Source: Actinoplanes sp. NBRC 103695
GTDB taxonomy: Bacteria; Actinomycetota; Actinomycetes; Mycobacteriales; Micromonosporaceae
Assembly (NCBI RefSeq): GCF_030269485.1
Contig: NZ_BSTL01000020.1
Location: 56,549-120,548, forward strand
DNA: 64,000 nucleotides
Direction of reading: 5' to 3'
The translations under genes were made by a program, and so were the position numbers. Below the pieces are notes generated by a model. It made no database searches and had not been told where the DNA came from. It worked only from the letters and a program-made list of their open reading frames with translations. Numbering within the stretch: the stretch's first letter is position 1; every line of letters starts with the position of its first letter. Of the stretch, positions 1 to 7,496 are shown piece after piece.

Positions 1-1018
1 GGGGCACTGCCGCGGGAAGGGGCACTGCCGCGGGAAGGGGCACTGCCGCGGGAAGGGGCACTGCCGCGGGAAGGGGCACTGCCGCGGGAAGGGGCACTGC
101 CGCGGGAAGGGGCACTGCCGCGGGAAGGTCAGGGTGAGGCGAAGGCATATCGGTCGCGGTCGGCCAGTCGCCCACGCCGGTCTGCGCGGTCTCCGGGTGG
201 GGCCGACCGGCGCGAGGCATGGCGGCGGAGGCGTTGCCCATGTCCGGGGAGGCCCCCCACGGGCCTTCAACGCTGGGCAGGTCCGCGGCGGACCTGGTGG
301 TCCAGGAGAAGTTGGGCCGGGAGTCGTCCACCTCTGGCTGGGGAGCCTCGTCAGGCCATGGAGACTCCGCCGCGTCGGGCGAGGTCCACCCCGAGCCGGT
401 GCGCGGTGCCTGGTCTTCGACGCCTCGGGCGGGAGGTTCGGCCGGCCAGGAGACGTCCAGCTGCGCGGACCGGCCGGGATCACGATCCGCCGCGAAAGCA
501 GGGGCCGCGAGGTTATGGGCCTCGGAAGCGGGCGCGGCGAGGTTGTGAGCCTCGGAAGCGGGGGCCGCAAAACCATGAGGCGCGGGCTCGCCCGAGATGG
601 GGGCCGCGCTGTGGACAACCGTGTCGGCGGGAAGCTGCGTCTCTTGTGGATCTTGACCGGTAGCCCTGGCGTCGCTACTCGCGGTGTCCTGCGCGGGGAG
701 GAGGCCGCCCACCCAGCCGCCGCCGGTGGAGGAGCCCGGGATCCGGGTCGGGCCGAGCGCGGGGTGGGGCATCGCCTCGTCGCCGAGGCCGCTCACCCAC
801 TCGCCGATGCTGGGCTTGGGGCGTCGGGTCGCCGGGGCGGGATCCGCAATCTGTGACGCCGTGGTTGCGGCGGGTGAGGGTCCGTCCTCAGGGGACGATG
901 CGCGGAGCGGGCCGCCGGGGGCGCCGTCGTCGGTCTCGTCGGTGATCTTCGGGATGAAGGCCGTCTGGGCATCCCCGTCGGGGGCCCGGTGGCGCCCCGA
1001 GTTGTGCGGGACGGTCAC
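1..1018 (-). CDS. Pro/Ala-rich protein, N-terminal part, runs off the window; probable class E sortase N-terminus
   Basis: An open frame runs without a stop from a GTG at 1018-1016 to the window edge, at least 339 codons. The GTG overlaps the TGA of the DUF881 gene as GTGA, so the two are translationally coupled. The visible part has no membrane segment or domain: it is Pro/Ala/Ser/Asp-rich, has a duplicated AAPASEAHNL (residues 151-170) and ends, as far as visible, in seven LPAAVP repeats. In actinobacteria the gene next to crgA-DUF881 is commonly a class E sortase followed by pabA and pknB, and in Micromonosporaceae that sortase can carry a long disordered N-terminus. The sortase assignment is therefore from gene order; the catalytic domain would lie outside the window. 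Confidence 0.75.
   Translation of the reverse strand, partial: MTVPHNSGRHRAPDGDAQTAFIPKITDETDDGAPGGPLRASSPEDGPSPAATTASQIADPAPATRRPKPSIGEWVSGLGDEAMPHPALGPTRIPGSSTGGGWVGGLLPAQDTASSDARATGQDPQETQLPADTVVHSAAPISGEPAPHGFAAPASEAHNLAAPASEAHNLAAPAFAADRDPGRSAQLDVSWPAEPPARGVEDQAPRTGSGWTSPDAAESPWPDEAPQPEVDDSRPNFSWTTRSAADLPSVEGPWGASPDMGNASAAMPRAGRPHPETAQTGVGDWPTATDMPSPHPDLPAAVPLPAAVPLPAAVPLPAAVPLPAAVPLPAAVPLPAAVP
2..127 (-). repeat. 7 x 18-bp in-frame tandem repeat encoding LPAAVP
   Basis: Seven identical 18-bp units (+ strand unit GGGCACTGCCGCGGGAAG) start at 2 and end at 127. Read on the minus strand from the GTG at 1018, the first unit begins exactly 297 codons in, so every unit encodes Leu-Pro-Ala-Ala-Val-Pro in frame. 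The array may continue past the window edge. Identical copies suggest recent slippage or recombination. Confidence 0.95.
497..568 (-). repeat. 30-bp in-frame repeat encoding AAPASEAHNL (2.4 copies)
   Basis: Residues 151-160 and 161-170 of the truncated minus-strand protein are both AAPASEAHNL, followed by a partial copy AAPA. At the DNA level the two copies differ only at a few third positions. A second, independent repeat expansion within the same disordered region. Confidence 0.85.
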
Positions 1019-1824
1019 TGTGCGGCCCGCACGGATCGGAGGTCACTCGACCCTTCGTAAGCCCGCACTGTCACGTTCCTCTCGGTGGTTTCCGAATACC
1101 CGAGGCCGAAGTCGGCGACCGCATCGCGGAACTGCTGGACGCCCTCCGCGGACTCCAACGCGCGATGCATGGCTGTGGGTTCGCCGATCGCCGTGATCTT
1201 GAAAGGTGGCGAGAAGGGCCGGCCGTGCAGAAGCAGAGTGTTGCCGACGCATCGTACCGCGCTGGTCGAGATCACGCGGACATCCATGATCGACATTGCC
1301 TCGGCCCCGCCGGCCCATAGCGCGTTCACCACGGCCTGCACGTCGCCCTGGTGAACGACCAGGTCATCGTTCTTCGGGTTGTTCGGTGAGCCGTCGCCGA
1401 CGCGCCGGGGGGAGTCGTTCAGGACGACGGTGAGGCCCGGTCCGCGCAGGTCCGTGAAGCCGGCCGCCTGCTGTCCGCCGTCGGCCCTTCGCAGGGCCTC
1501 CCGGACAGGTGCGTCGACCTGGGCCAGGCGGGCCGCGTCCTGGTCTCTCTGGGTACGCAGCTGAGCAGCCCGCGCCTCCCGCCCCTGGAGCCTCTCCCGC
1601 TTGTCCGTGATGAGCTGTGTCACCTGGGGCCGCCGGTCGTCCCGGAGTGCCGTACCCCCGGCTGTTGTCGCGGAGGTGGTGAACAGCAGACCCGCCGCCA
1701 GCGCGATCAGCGGAACCCCGATCGACCAGCCTCGTTGTTTCTGATCGCGGACGCGTGGCCGCAGGCCGCCGAGCGCGCGACGCAGCACGATGCGCCACGA
1801 AGGCGCGCCGGTGGTGTACTCCAC
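1015..1824 (-). CDS. DUF881 family membrane-anchored protein
   Basis: 269 residues from a GTG start. A short basic cytoplasmic N-terminus is followed by one membrane segment (about residues 33-55), an Arg/Gln-rich predicted coiled-coil stretch (about 70-115) and the DUF881 domain, recognisable from its GPGLTVVLND motif, the VVNALWAGGAEAMSI helix and the RCVGNTLLLHG strand. DUF881 proteins sit beside crgA and division/cell-wall kinase genes in actinobacteria and are thought to act near the divisome, but no biochemical activity is established. It is divergent from crgA and its stop overlaps the start of the next minus-strand gene. Confidence 0.9.
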   Translation of the reverse strand: MEYTTGAPSWRIVLRRALGGLRPRVRDQKQRGWSIGVPLIALAAGLLFTTSATTAGGTALRDDRRPQVTQLITDKRERLQGREARAAQLRTQRDQDAARLAQVDAPVREALRRADGGQQAAGFTDLRGPGLTVVLNDSPRRVGDGSPNNPKNDDLVVHQGDVQAVVNALWAGGAEAMSIMDVRVISTSAVRCVGNTLLLHGRPFSPPFKITAIGEPTAMHRALESAEGVQQFRDAVADFGLGYSETTERNVTVRAYEGSSDLRSVRAAQ

Positions 1825-2005
1825 GCGCTACCCTCCGACGTCGTAAGTGGTCCAAGCGGAACGAAAGTTACCCCGGCGGGTGCCGGTTCGCGTGCCGCCT
1901 TGACTACGCTAGCTGTCGAACAGTATTCGCCACGGGCAGCATTCGGGGTTCCCGGAGCCGCTCAGCGGTGGGTTGTTCACCACTTGTTGCCCTCAGGAGA
2001 GCACC

Positions 2006-2269
2006 GTGCCGAAGTCACAGGTTCGCAAGAAGAAGGTCTACACGCCGCCGACGGATGTTCGTCCGGCCGCGAACGCCAACAGCAAGAAGCCGAGCCCGGT
2101 GTGGTTGCCGGTCAGCGCGGTGACGCTGATCGTGCTCGGCATCGGGTGGCTGGTGGTGTACTACCTCTCCGAGCAGCAGTACCCGGTCGAGGCGTGGCGC
2201 TACTGGAACCTGGCGGTCGGCTTCGGTGCGATGGTCGCGTCGCTCGCGATCCTCGCTCGCTGGCGCTAG
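2006..2269 (+). CDS. crgA: cell division protein CrgA
   Basis: 87 residues from GTG at 2006, preceded by CAGGAGAG at a sensible distance; the longer in-frame start at 1973 lacks support and adds a stretch foreign to CrgA. The sequence begins MPKSQVRKKK and has a Pro-rich linker and two membrane helices (about residues 33-52 and 65-83), the standard CrgA plan. CrgA is a small actinobacterial septation protein that interacts with FtsZ, FtsI and the later divisome and helps control septum formation. The gene is followed by a strong terminator, so it is probably monocistronic. Confidence 0.95.
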   Translation: MPKSQVRKKKVYTPPTDVRPAANANSKKPSPVWLPVSAVTLIVLGIGWLVVYYLSEQQYPVEAWRYWNLAVGFGAMVASLAILARWR

Positions 2270-2295
2270 ACACGCCCGGCGCCGTTAAGCTGCGT

Positions 2296-2332
2296 AAACG
2301 CACCCTGAAGTTTTTGCACTCAGGGTGCGTTT
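2296..2332 (+). terminator. Rho-independent terminator after crgA
   Basis: Perfect 13-bp inverted repeat, AAACGCACCCTGA (2296-2308) and its complement (2320-2332), with an 11-nt loop and an AT-rich tail. It lies 26 bp past the crgA stop and insulates crgA from the next gene. Confidence 0.9.
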
Positions 2333-2341
2333 ATTTTGAAC

Positions 2342-2355
2342 TTACCGACGGGTAA
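2342..2355. promoter_or_regulatory. palindromic operator candidate TTACC-N4-GGTAA before the EtfD-like gene
   Basis: TTACC GACG GGTAA, a perfect 5-bp inverted repeat with a 4-bp spacer, ends 9 bp before the ATG of the EtfD-like gene. Two copies of the same pattern precede the acyl-CoA dehydrogenase gene at 24.3 kb. It is so close to the start that a bound protein would block transcription or initiation, consistent with a repressor. The regulator is not identified in this window. Confidence 0.65.
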
Positions 2356-2364
2356 CATAACGCC

Positions 2365-4497
2365 ATGGGCACTGCTCAGATCATCGCCACCCTGCTGGCC
2401 GCGGCCGTCACGGTCGTCGCCACCGTCCTCGCGGTGCGTGCCGTCCGCCAGATGACCTCGGTCATCCGGCTCGGCAAGCCTGACCCGGCGCGCACCACCG
2501 ACAAGGGCACCCGGACCAAGACGATGCTGGTGGAGATCGCCGGCCACACCCGGATGCTCAAGTGGGGCGTGATCGGCGCCGCCCACTGGTTCGTGATGGT
2601 CGCGTTCATCGTGCTGTCGCTGCTGGTGCTCGAGGCGTACTTCGAGGTGGTCGACCCGGAGCTCGGGCTGCCGGTCATCGGGCACTGGACGATCTTCGGG
2701 TTCGCCACCGAGTGGATCGGCGTGCTCGGCACGGTCGGCATCCTCTACCTCGTCTACCGCAGGCAGCGCGACAAGAACAAGAAGCGGAGCCGGTTCACCG
2801 GGTCGACGATGTGGCAGGCCTACTTCGTCGAGGCGATCATCGTGGCCGTACTCGTCTGCGGGTTCCTGATCCGCGGTTTCAAGGTCGCCACGGGGCACTT
2901 CGAGTACCCGGTCTGGGCTACCCCGGTCAGCCACGCCATCGGCAACGCGCTGCCGGACTGGGAGAACGGCGCCACCTGGGTCGCCCTGGTCAAGATCTAC
3001 ATCTCGATGGCCTGGCTGATCACCATCGCGTTGAACGTGACGATGGGCGTGGCCTGGCACCGCTTCCTGGCCTTCTTCAACATCTTCTTCAAACGCGCGC
3101 CGGAGAAGCCCGCGGGGTCCGGCCTGGGCGCCCTGCGGCCGATGATGAGCGAGGGCAAGCCGCTCGACTTCGAGGAGGCCGACCCGGAGAAGGACCAGTT
3201 CGGCGTCGCCCAGGTCGAGCAGTTCACCTGGAAGGGTCTGCTGGACTTCAGCACGTGTACCGAGTGTGGCCGGTGTCAGTCGCAGTGCCCGGCCTGGAAC
3301 ACGGCCAAGCCGTTGTCGCCGAAACTGCTGATCACGAGCCTGCGCGATCACGCGTACGCAAAAGCCCCTTATCTTCTGGCGGGCGGCGGCAAGGACCTCA
3401 CGGGCGAGGAGAAGGCCACCGAGGCCCAGCTCGCACACATGGACGTGCTGGCGCTGGCCGAGGGCAACCGGCCGCTGATCGGCACCGAGGACGAGCAGGG
3501 CGTGATCGACCCCGACGTGCTCTGGTCCTGCACCACCTGCGGCGCCTGCGTCGAGCAGTGCCCGGTGGACATCGAGCACGTCGACCACATCATGGACATG
3601 CGCCGCTACCAGGTTCTGATCGAGTCGAGCTTCCCGGCCGAGGCCGGTGTCATGCTGCGCAACCTGGAGAACAAGGGCAACCCCTGGGGCGCGCCGCAGA
3701 ACACCCGCGAGGACTGGACCAAGGGCCTGGACTTCGAGGTGCCGCGGGTCGGCGAGAAGGACTTCGAGTACCTCTTCTGGGTCGGCTGCGCGGGCGCGTT
3801 CGAGGACCGGGCGAAGAAGACCACCCGGGCGGTGGCGACGCTGCTGCACGAGGCCGGCGTCGACTTCGCGATCCTGGGCGAGGGCGAGACGTGCACGGGC
3901 GACCCGGCGCGCCGGATCGGCAACGAGTTCGTCTTCCAGATGCTCGCCCAGCAGAACGTGGAGACGCTCCAGGAGGCGCAGGTCAAGAAGATCGTCGCCA
4001 CCTGCCCGCACTGCTTCAACACGCTGGGCAACGAGTACGAGCAGCTCGGCCTGAAGGTCGAGGTCGTGCACCACACGCAACTGCTGGCGCACCTGGTCGC
4101 CACCGGGAAACTGACGCCGGTGCAGCCGGTCGACGGCGGCGTGACCTACCACGACCCCTGCTACCTGGGCCGGCACAACCGGGTCTTCGACGCGCCCCGC
4201 GAGGTGCTGACCTCGGCGATCGGCGACGAGATCACCGAGATGCCGCGCAACCAGGAACGCTCCTTCTGCTGCGGCGCCGGCGGCGCGCGCATGTGGATGG
4301 AGGAGAAGATCGGCAAGCGGATCAACGTCGAGCGCACCGAGGAGGCCCTGGCCACCGGCGCCAAGACCATCGCGGTCGGCTGCCCGTTCTGCTACACCAT
4401 GATCGGCGACGGGGTGACCGGCAAGGGCGAGCAGGACAACGTCGAGGTGGTGGACGTGGCCACGGTGCTGCTCAGGTCGCTGAAGCAAGAAGCCTGA
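2365..4497 (+). CDS. membrane (Fe-S) oxidoreductase, EtfD-like electron outlet of beta-oxidation
   Basis: 710 residues. The N-terminal 240 contain about five membrane helices resembling a nitrate-reductase gamma/cytochrome b-type anchor. Two 4Fe-4S motifs follow (CTECGRCQSQC near residue 298 and CTTCGACVEQC near 390). The C-terminal part has two CCG domains, seen as ATCPHCFNTLG and FCCGAGGARMW plus GCPFCYTMIG. This is the layout of Mycobacterium EtfD (Rv0338c) and Bacillus FadF, which take electrons from acyl-CoA dehydrogenases through EtfAB and pass them to menaquinone. The gene stands alone behind a terminator and the shared TTACC-N4-GGTAA palindrome. The family call is firm; the exact partner is inferred. 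Confidence 0.9.
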   Translation: MGTAQIIATLLAAAVTVVATVLAVRAVRQMTSVIRLGKPDPARTTDKGTRTKTMLVEIAGHTRMLKWGVIGAAHWFVMVAFIVLSLLVLEAYFEVVDPELGLPVIGHWTIFGFATEWIGVLGTVGILYLVYRRQRDKNKKRSRFTGSTMWQAYFVEAIIVAVLVCGFLIRGFKVATGHFEYPVWATPVSHAIGNALPDWENGATWVALVKIYISMAWLITIALNVTMGVAWHRFLAFFNIFFKRAPEKPAGSGLGALRPMMSEGKPLDFEEADPEKDQFGVAQVEQFTWKGLLDFSTCTECGRCQSQCPAWNTAKPLSPKLLITSLRDHAYAKAPYLLAGGGKDLTGEEKATEAQLAHMDVLALAEGNRPLIGTEDEQGVIDPDVLWSCTTCGACVEQCPVDIEHVDHIMDMRRYQVLIESSFPAEAGVMLRNLENKGNPWGAPQNTREDWTKGLDFEVPRVGEKDFEYLFWVGCAGAFEDRAKKTTRAVATLLHEAGVDFAILGEGETCTGDPARRIGNEFVFQMLAQQNVETLQEAQVKKIVATCPHCFNTLGNEYEQLGLKVEVVHHTQLLAHLVATGKLTPVQPVDGGVTYHDPCYLGRHNRVFDAPREVLTSAIGDEITEMPRNQERSFCCGAGGARMWMEEKIGKRINVERTEEALATGAKTIAVGCPFCYTMIGDGVTGKGEQDNVEVVDVATVLLRSLKQEA

Positions 4498-4590
4498 CCC
4501 GGGTGTCGAGTCGGGCGTCCTGCTGATCGTCAGTTGATCATGCGCGGCGGCCCGGCCGAGCCGGGATAACGCCGATCTGACAAGGTTTAC

Positions 4591-4965
4591 GTCCCCGGCC
4601 GGGAGCCGCTCCGCGTACGCATCAGGTCGTGGCACCTCGAAGCGCACCCCGCGCTCGCGCAAGCGACGCTTGGCCCGGACCAACCGCTGAGCCATCGTCG
4701 CCGTGGGCAGCAGAAACGCCGCGGCGATCGCCTCGGCCGGCAGCCCCGCCACCGCGTTGAGCGTCAGCGCCATCTGGGCCGGCTCGGGCAGCTCCGGATG
4801 GCAGCACGCGAAGATCAACGCGAGCCGGTCGTCGGCGGTCGGCTCCTCCGGCGGCGCGTCGGCGAGCGCGGCCATCTTCGCCCGGCCGTTGGCCTCGCGG
4901 CGCAGGCGATCGACGGCCTTGCGCCAGGCGGTCACGACCAGCCACCCGCCAAGTCTGCCGAATCG
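4591..4965 (-). pseudogene. ECF sigma factor remnant (DUF6596-type), truncated at both ends
   Basis: About 125 residues on the minus strand match the middle of large ECF sigma factors: GGWLVVTAWRKAVDRLRRE (region 2/linker), EPTADDRLALIFACCHPEL, then the region-4 helix-turn-helix LPAEAIAAAFLLPTATMAQR and LVRAKRRLRERGVRFEVPRP. Full members are near 400 residues; the first ~60 residues and the last ~200 are missing. No convincing start codon and Shine-Dalgarno lie upstream, and the upstream side is occupied by the RCC1 gene on the other strand. I read it as a decayed gene invaded by its neighbours. Confidence 0.7.
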
Positions 4966-5002
4966 GCCCGGCCGGGGTAATGGCTGTGTTTGCCTGAAGT
5001 CG

Positions 5003-6703
5003 ATGATCACCTCGACCCGCCGGTTGCGGATCGTCGCCGCGGCGGCGTTCGCGCTCCTCGTGCCGGCCACCGTCACGCCCGCCCACGCCGCTCCCGGCGA
5101 CGACACGTCGACGCTGGCCAAGGCGCTGACGTTGCAGGCCCAGCTGTACAAGACCAAGAAGATGGGCACCGCCGCGCTGGACGAGGGCGACGTGGGCGGC
5201 CTGCCGGTCGCGGCCGGTGGCGGCATGTCCTGCTCGGCAGGCATACAGGAGGTGTTCTGCTGGGGTTCCGGGGACGCGGAACCGAAGCCGGTGGGCACGC
5301 CGCGGCTGGTCAGCGGCCCGGTCGCCGCCGGTCGGGCGCACCTGTGCGCGGTGGAGTACTCCGAGGACAGCGACGGCGGCGACCTCTACTGCTGGGGCGA
5401 CAACACGTACGGCCAGGTCGGTGACGGCACCACCACTGCCCGGACGGCACCGGTCAAGGTGCACGACGACGTGCTCCAGGTGGTCACCGGCGCCGACCAC
5501 ACCTGCGCGGTCCTGACCGACCAGACGCCGCTCTGCTGGGGCCGGGACGATGCCGGTCAGGTGGGCCAGGGCGCCGCCGGCCCGCCAGTGCTGACACCGC
5601 AACCGGTGGCCGGTCTGACCGATCTGACCGAGGTGGCCGCGGGAGGCGACAGCACCTGCGTGATCCAGGAATCCGGCGCGACCAAGTGCTGGGGCTCCAA
5701 CTCCGACGGGCAGATCGGCGACGGCACCGCGGGGGTGACACCGGTGGCCACGCCCACCGCCGTCGACACCAGCCCGATCGGCGACGACCTGATGCAGATC
5801 GAGCTGGGCGCCCGGCACGCCTGCGCGGTGACCGAGAACCTGGACGTCTGGTGCTGGGGTGCGGACGATCACGGCCAGCTCGGCGACGGCGCGCCGTTGA
5901 CCGGGCAGAACCTGCCGGTCGACACCGGGATGACGGACGTCTACGCGATCAGCGCCGGTGGCGACAGCTCGTGCGTGGTGGACGAGGACGGGCACGTCTG
6001 GTGCTGGGGCGACAACACCGAGGGTCAGCTCGGCACCGGTGACACCACCGACCAGCCCGAGCCGGTGAAGGTCGACCAGAGCGGGGTCGTCACGTCCGGG
6101 CTCTACGAGGATGCCCTCAACACGTCGGGTGGGCTCCTCTTCGCCGTCTCCATGGGCGAGCGGCACGCCTGTGCGATGGACGTCTCGGGCAACCCGTACT
6201 GCTGGGGCGACAACGCGGACGGCCAACTCGGCGACGGCACCACCACCGACCGGTACAAGCCGACCGCGACGCTGCTGCTGCCGGGCACCGCGGGTGACGT
6301 GGTCGCGCAGGCACGGGACGCCGAGATCGGCGTCGACTGGAGCGAGCCGGACGAGTTCGGCGCCGGTTCGCCGATGGGCTACCGGGTCGTCGGTCTCGCC
6401 GACAGCGGGTACGACGTGTGCTATTCGGCGAGCTCGACGGACACCGGCTGCACCATCACCGACCTGACCAACAACGCCGAGTACCGGATCTTCGTCACCA
6501 CGATGACCTCCGGCGGTGCCGCCACCGCGGCGAGCGTGCGCGCCACGCCGCGGGGCATGGCGACGCCGGCGCCGGACGACGGCAGCGACGACATCGCCGT
6601 CGGACTGCCGATCACCGGCGCGGCGATCTCACTGCTGGTCGCGATCGGCGGGGTCATGGTCCTGGGCGGAGTGCTGCTCCGCCGGAAGGCCCGGGAGCGC
6701 TGA
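5003..6703 (+). CDS. secreted, cell-wall-anchored RCC1-repeat protein with LPITG sorting signal
   Basis: 566 residues starting at ATG 5003; the longer frame upstream is antisense to the sigma remnant. A classical signal peptide ends at about PAHAAPGDD. Seven RCC1-type blades follow, each with a CWG core (for example YCWGDNTYGQVGDGT), the number needed for a closed propeller. A fibronectin-III-like domain comes next (about residues 430-515), then a Thr/Pro/Asp linker, LPITG (535-539), a hydrophobic helix and an RRKARER tail. This is a complete sortase substrate. Paired Cys residues in blades suggest extracellular disulfides. Ligand unknown. Its stop abuts the stop of the convergent GPP34 gene. 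Confidence 0.85.
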   Translation: MITSTRRLRIVAAAAFALLVPATVTPAHAAPGDDTSTLAKALTLQAQLYKTKKMGTAALDEGDVGGLPVAAGGGMSCSAGIQEVFCWGSGDAEPKPVGTPRLVSGPVAAGRAHLCAVEYSEDSDGGDLYCWGDNTYGQVGDGTTTARTAPVKVHDDVLQVVTGADHTCAVLTDQTPLCWGRDDAGQVGQGAAGPPVLTPQPVAGLTDLTEVAAGGDSTCVIQESGATKCWGSNSDGQIGDGTAGVTPVATPTAVDTSPIGDDLMQIELGARHACAVTENLDVWCWGADDHGQLGDGAPLTGQNLPVDTGMTDVYAISAGGDSSCVVDEDGHVWCWGDNTEGQLGTGDTTDQPEPVKVDQSGVVTSGLYEDALNTSGGLLFAVSMGERHACAMDVSGNPYCWGDNADGQLGDGTTTDRYKPTATLLLPGTAGDVVAQARDAEIGVDWSEPDEFGAGSPMGYRVVGLADSGYDVCYSASSTDTGCTITDLTNNAEYRIFVTTMTSGGAATAASVRATPRGMATPAPDDGSDDIAVGLPITGAAISLLVAIGGVMVLGGVLLRRKARER

Positions 6704-7375
6704 TCAGCTGCTGCCGCCGGATCCGGCCGTCGCGGCCGAGCTGCTCGCGATGATCGAGGCCATGACCGCGGCCCGGACCTCGTCGATGGCCTTCTTCACG
6801 GCGACGGCCGCCCACTCGCCCTTGCCGATCTCCTTCAGCCGCGCCTTGACCTGCCGCCGCTCCAGGTCGGCGAAGACCTTCTTGTCCAGGTCGGTGGCCG
6901 CCAGCAGCGCACAGAGCGCAGCGGTCCGCGGCTCGACCTGGCCGTTGCCGGCCACCGCCGCGCGGACCCGCTGCCGGGCCTCGGTCTCGGCGACCGGCTC
7001 GGCGCCGTGGGCTGCCGGATAACGGGTACGCGGGAAGAGAAGCAGCACCTTGCCCTTCTCCTCGCGCACCACGCCCTGCGCGACGAGACCGGCCATCACC
7101 TGTTCCCGGGTGCCCTTGCTGAACTTGGACACCCAGTACTTGGGCTTGCGCGGCTTGTCCCGCGCGATGCGGTCCAGGGCGGCGTCGAGCACCGCGTTCC
7201 CGGTCGGCGCCGGATCCCGGACGACCACCCGGTTGTCGTCCACGTCGACCTTCTCGAACAGCGCCAGCTCGAGCAGTACCGCGCCGCCCAGCCCGTTGTC
7301 GAGGTGCAGGCCGTCGGTCGCCGGCCGGCCGTCGTCGTGGTAACCGATCAGGGCGAGTTCCTCGGCCAGGTTCAT
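6704..7375 (-). CDS. GPP34 (GOLPH3-like) family phosphoprotein
   Basis: 223 residues. The start MNLAEELALIGYHDDGR, the LGGAVLLELALFEKVD segment, the PKYWVSKFSKGTREQV motif and the C-terminal LLAATDLDKKVFADLERRQ are typical of bacterial GPP34 proteins, relatives of the eukaryotic PI4P-binding GOLPH3. Actinobacteria often carry several copies; a membrane-lipid or secretion role is suspected but unproven. The Ala/Ser/Gly-rich tail is probably disordered. Convergent with the RCC1 gene with no intergenic base between the stops. Confidence 0.9.
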   Translation of the reverse strand: MNLAEELALIGYHDDGRPATDGLHLDNGLGGAVLLELALFEKVDVDDNRVVVRDPAPTGNAVLDAALDRIARDKPRKPKYWVSKFSKGTREQVMAGLVAQGVVREEKGKVLLLFPRTRYPAAHGAEPVAETEARQRVRAAVAGNGQVEPRTAALCALLAATDLDKKVFADLERRQVKARLKEIGKGEWAAVAVKKAIDEVRAAVMASIIASSSAATAGSGGSS

Positions 7376-7496
7376 CAGCCGACGTTAATCCCCGGCGTGA
7401 CACTCCGAAACCGGCATGTAGCGGAAAAGTAGAGTGAAGCGAGTGCCACGGTGAGGTGTCCCGGTCCGGCACAATGAGGGCCGAGGTGAACCGATC

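Noticed and set aside
2..127. CRISPR-like direct repeats.
   Set aside because: Units are contiguous without spacers and in frame with a long ORF, so this is a coding tandem repeat.
4551..4565. Terminator after the EtfD-like gene (CCCGGC-CGA-GCCGGG).
   Set aside because: Six-bp stem without T tract is common by chance at this GC content.
2320..5298. A 992-codon minus-strand open frame.
   Set aside because: It is the high-GC shadow of the EtfD-like gene; only the ECF sigma-like stretch at 4591-4965 has family similarity.
4622..6226. A 534-codon minus-strand open frame antisense to the RCC1 gene.
   Set aside because: Arg/Val/Asp-rich shadow of the propeller repeats; no domain and no start signal.
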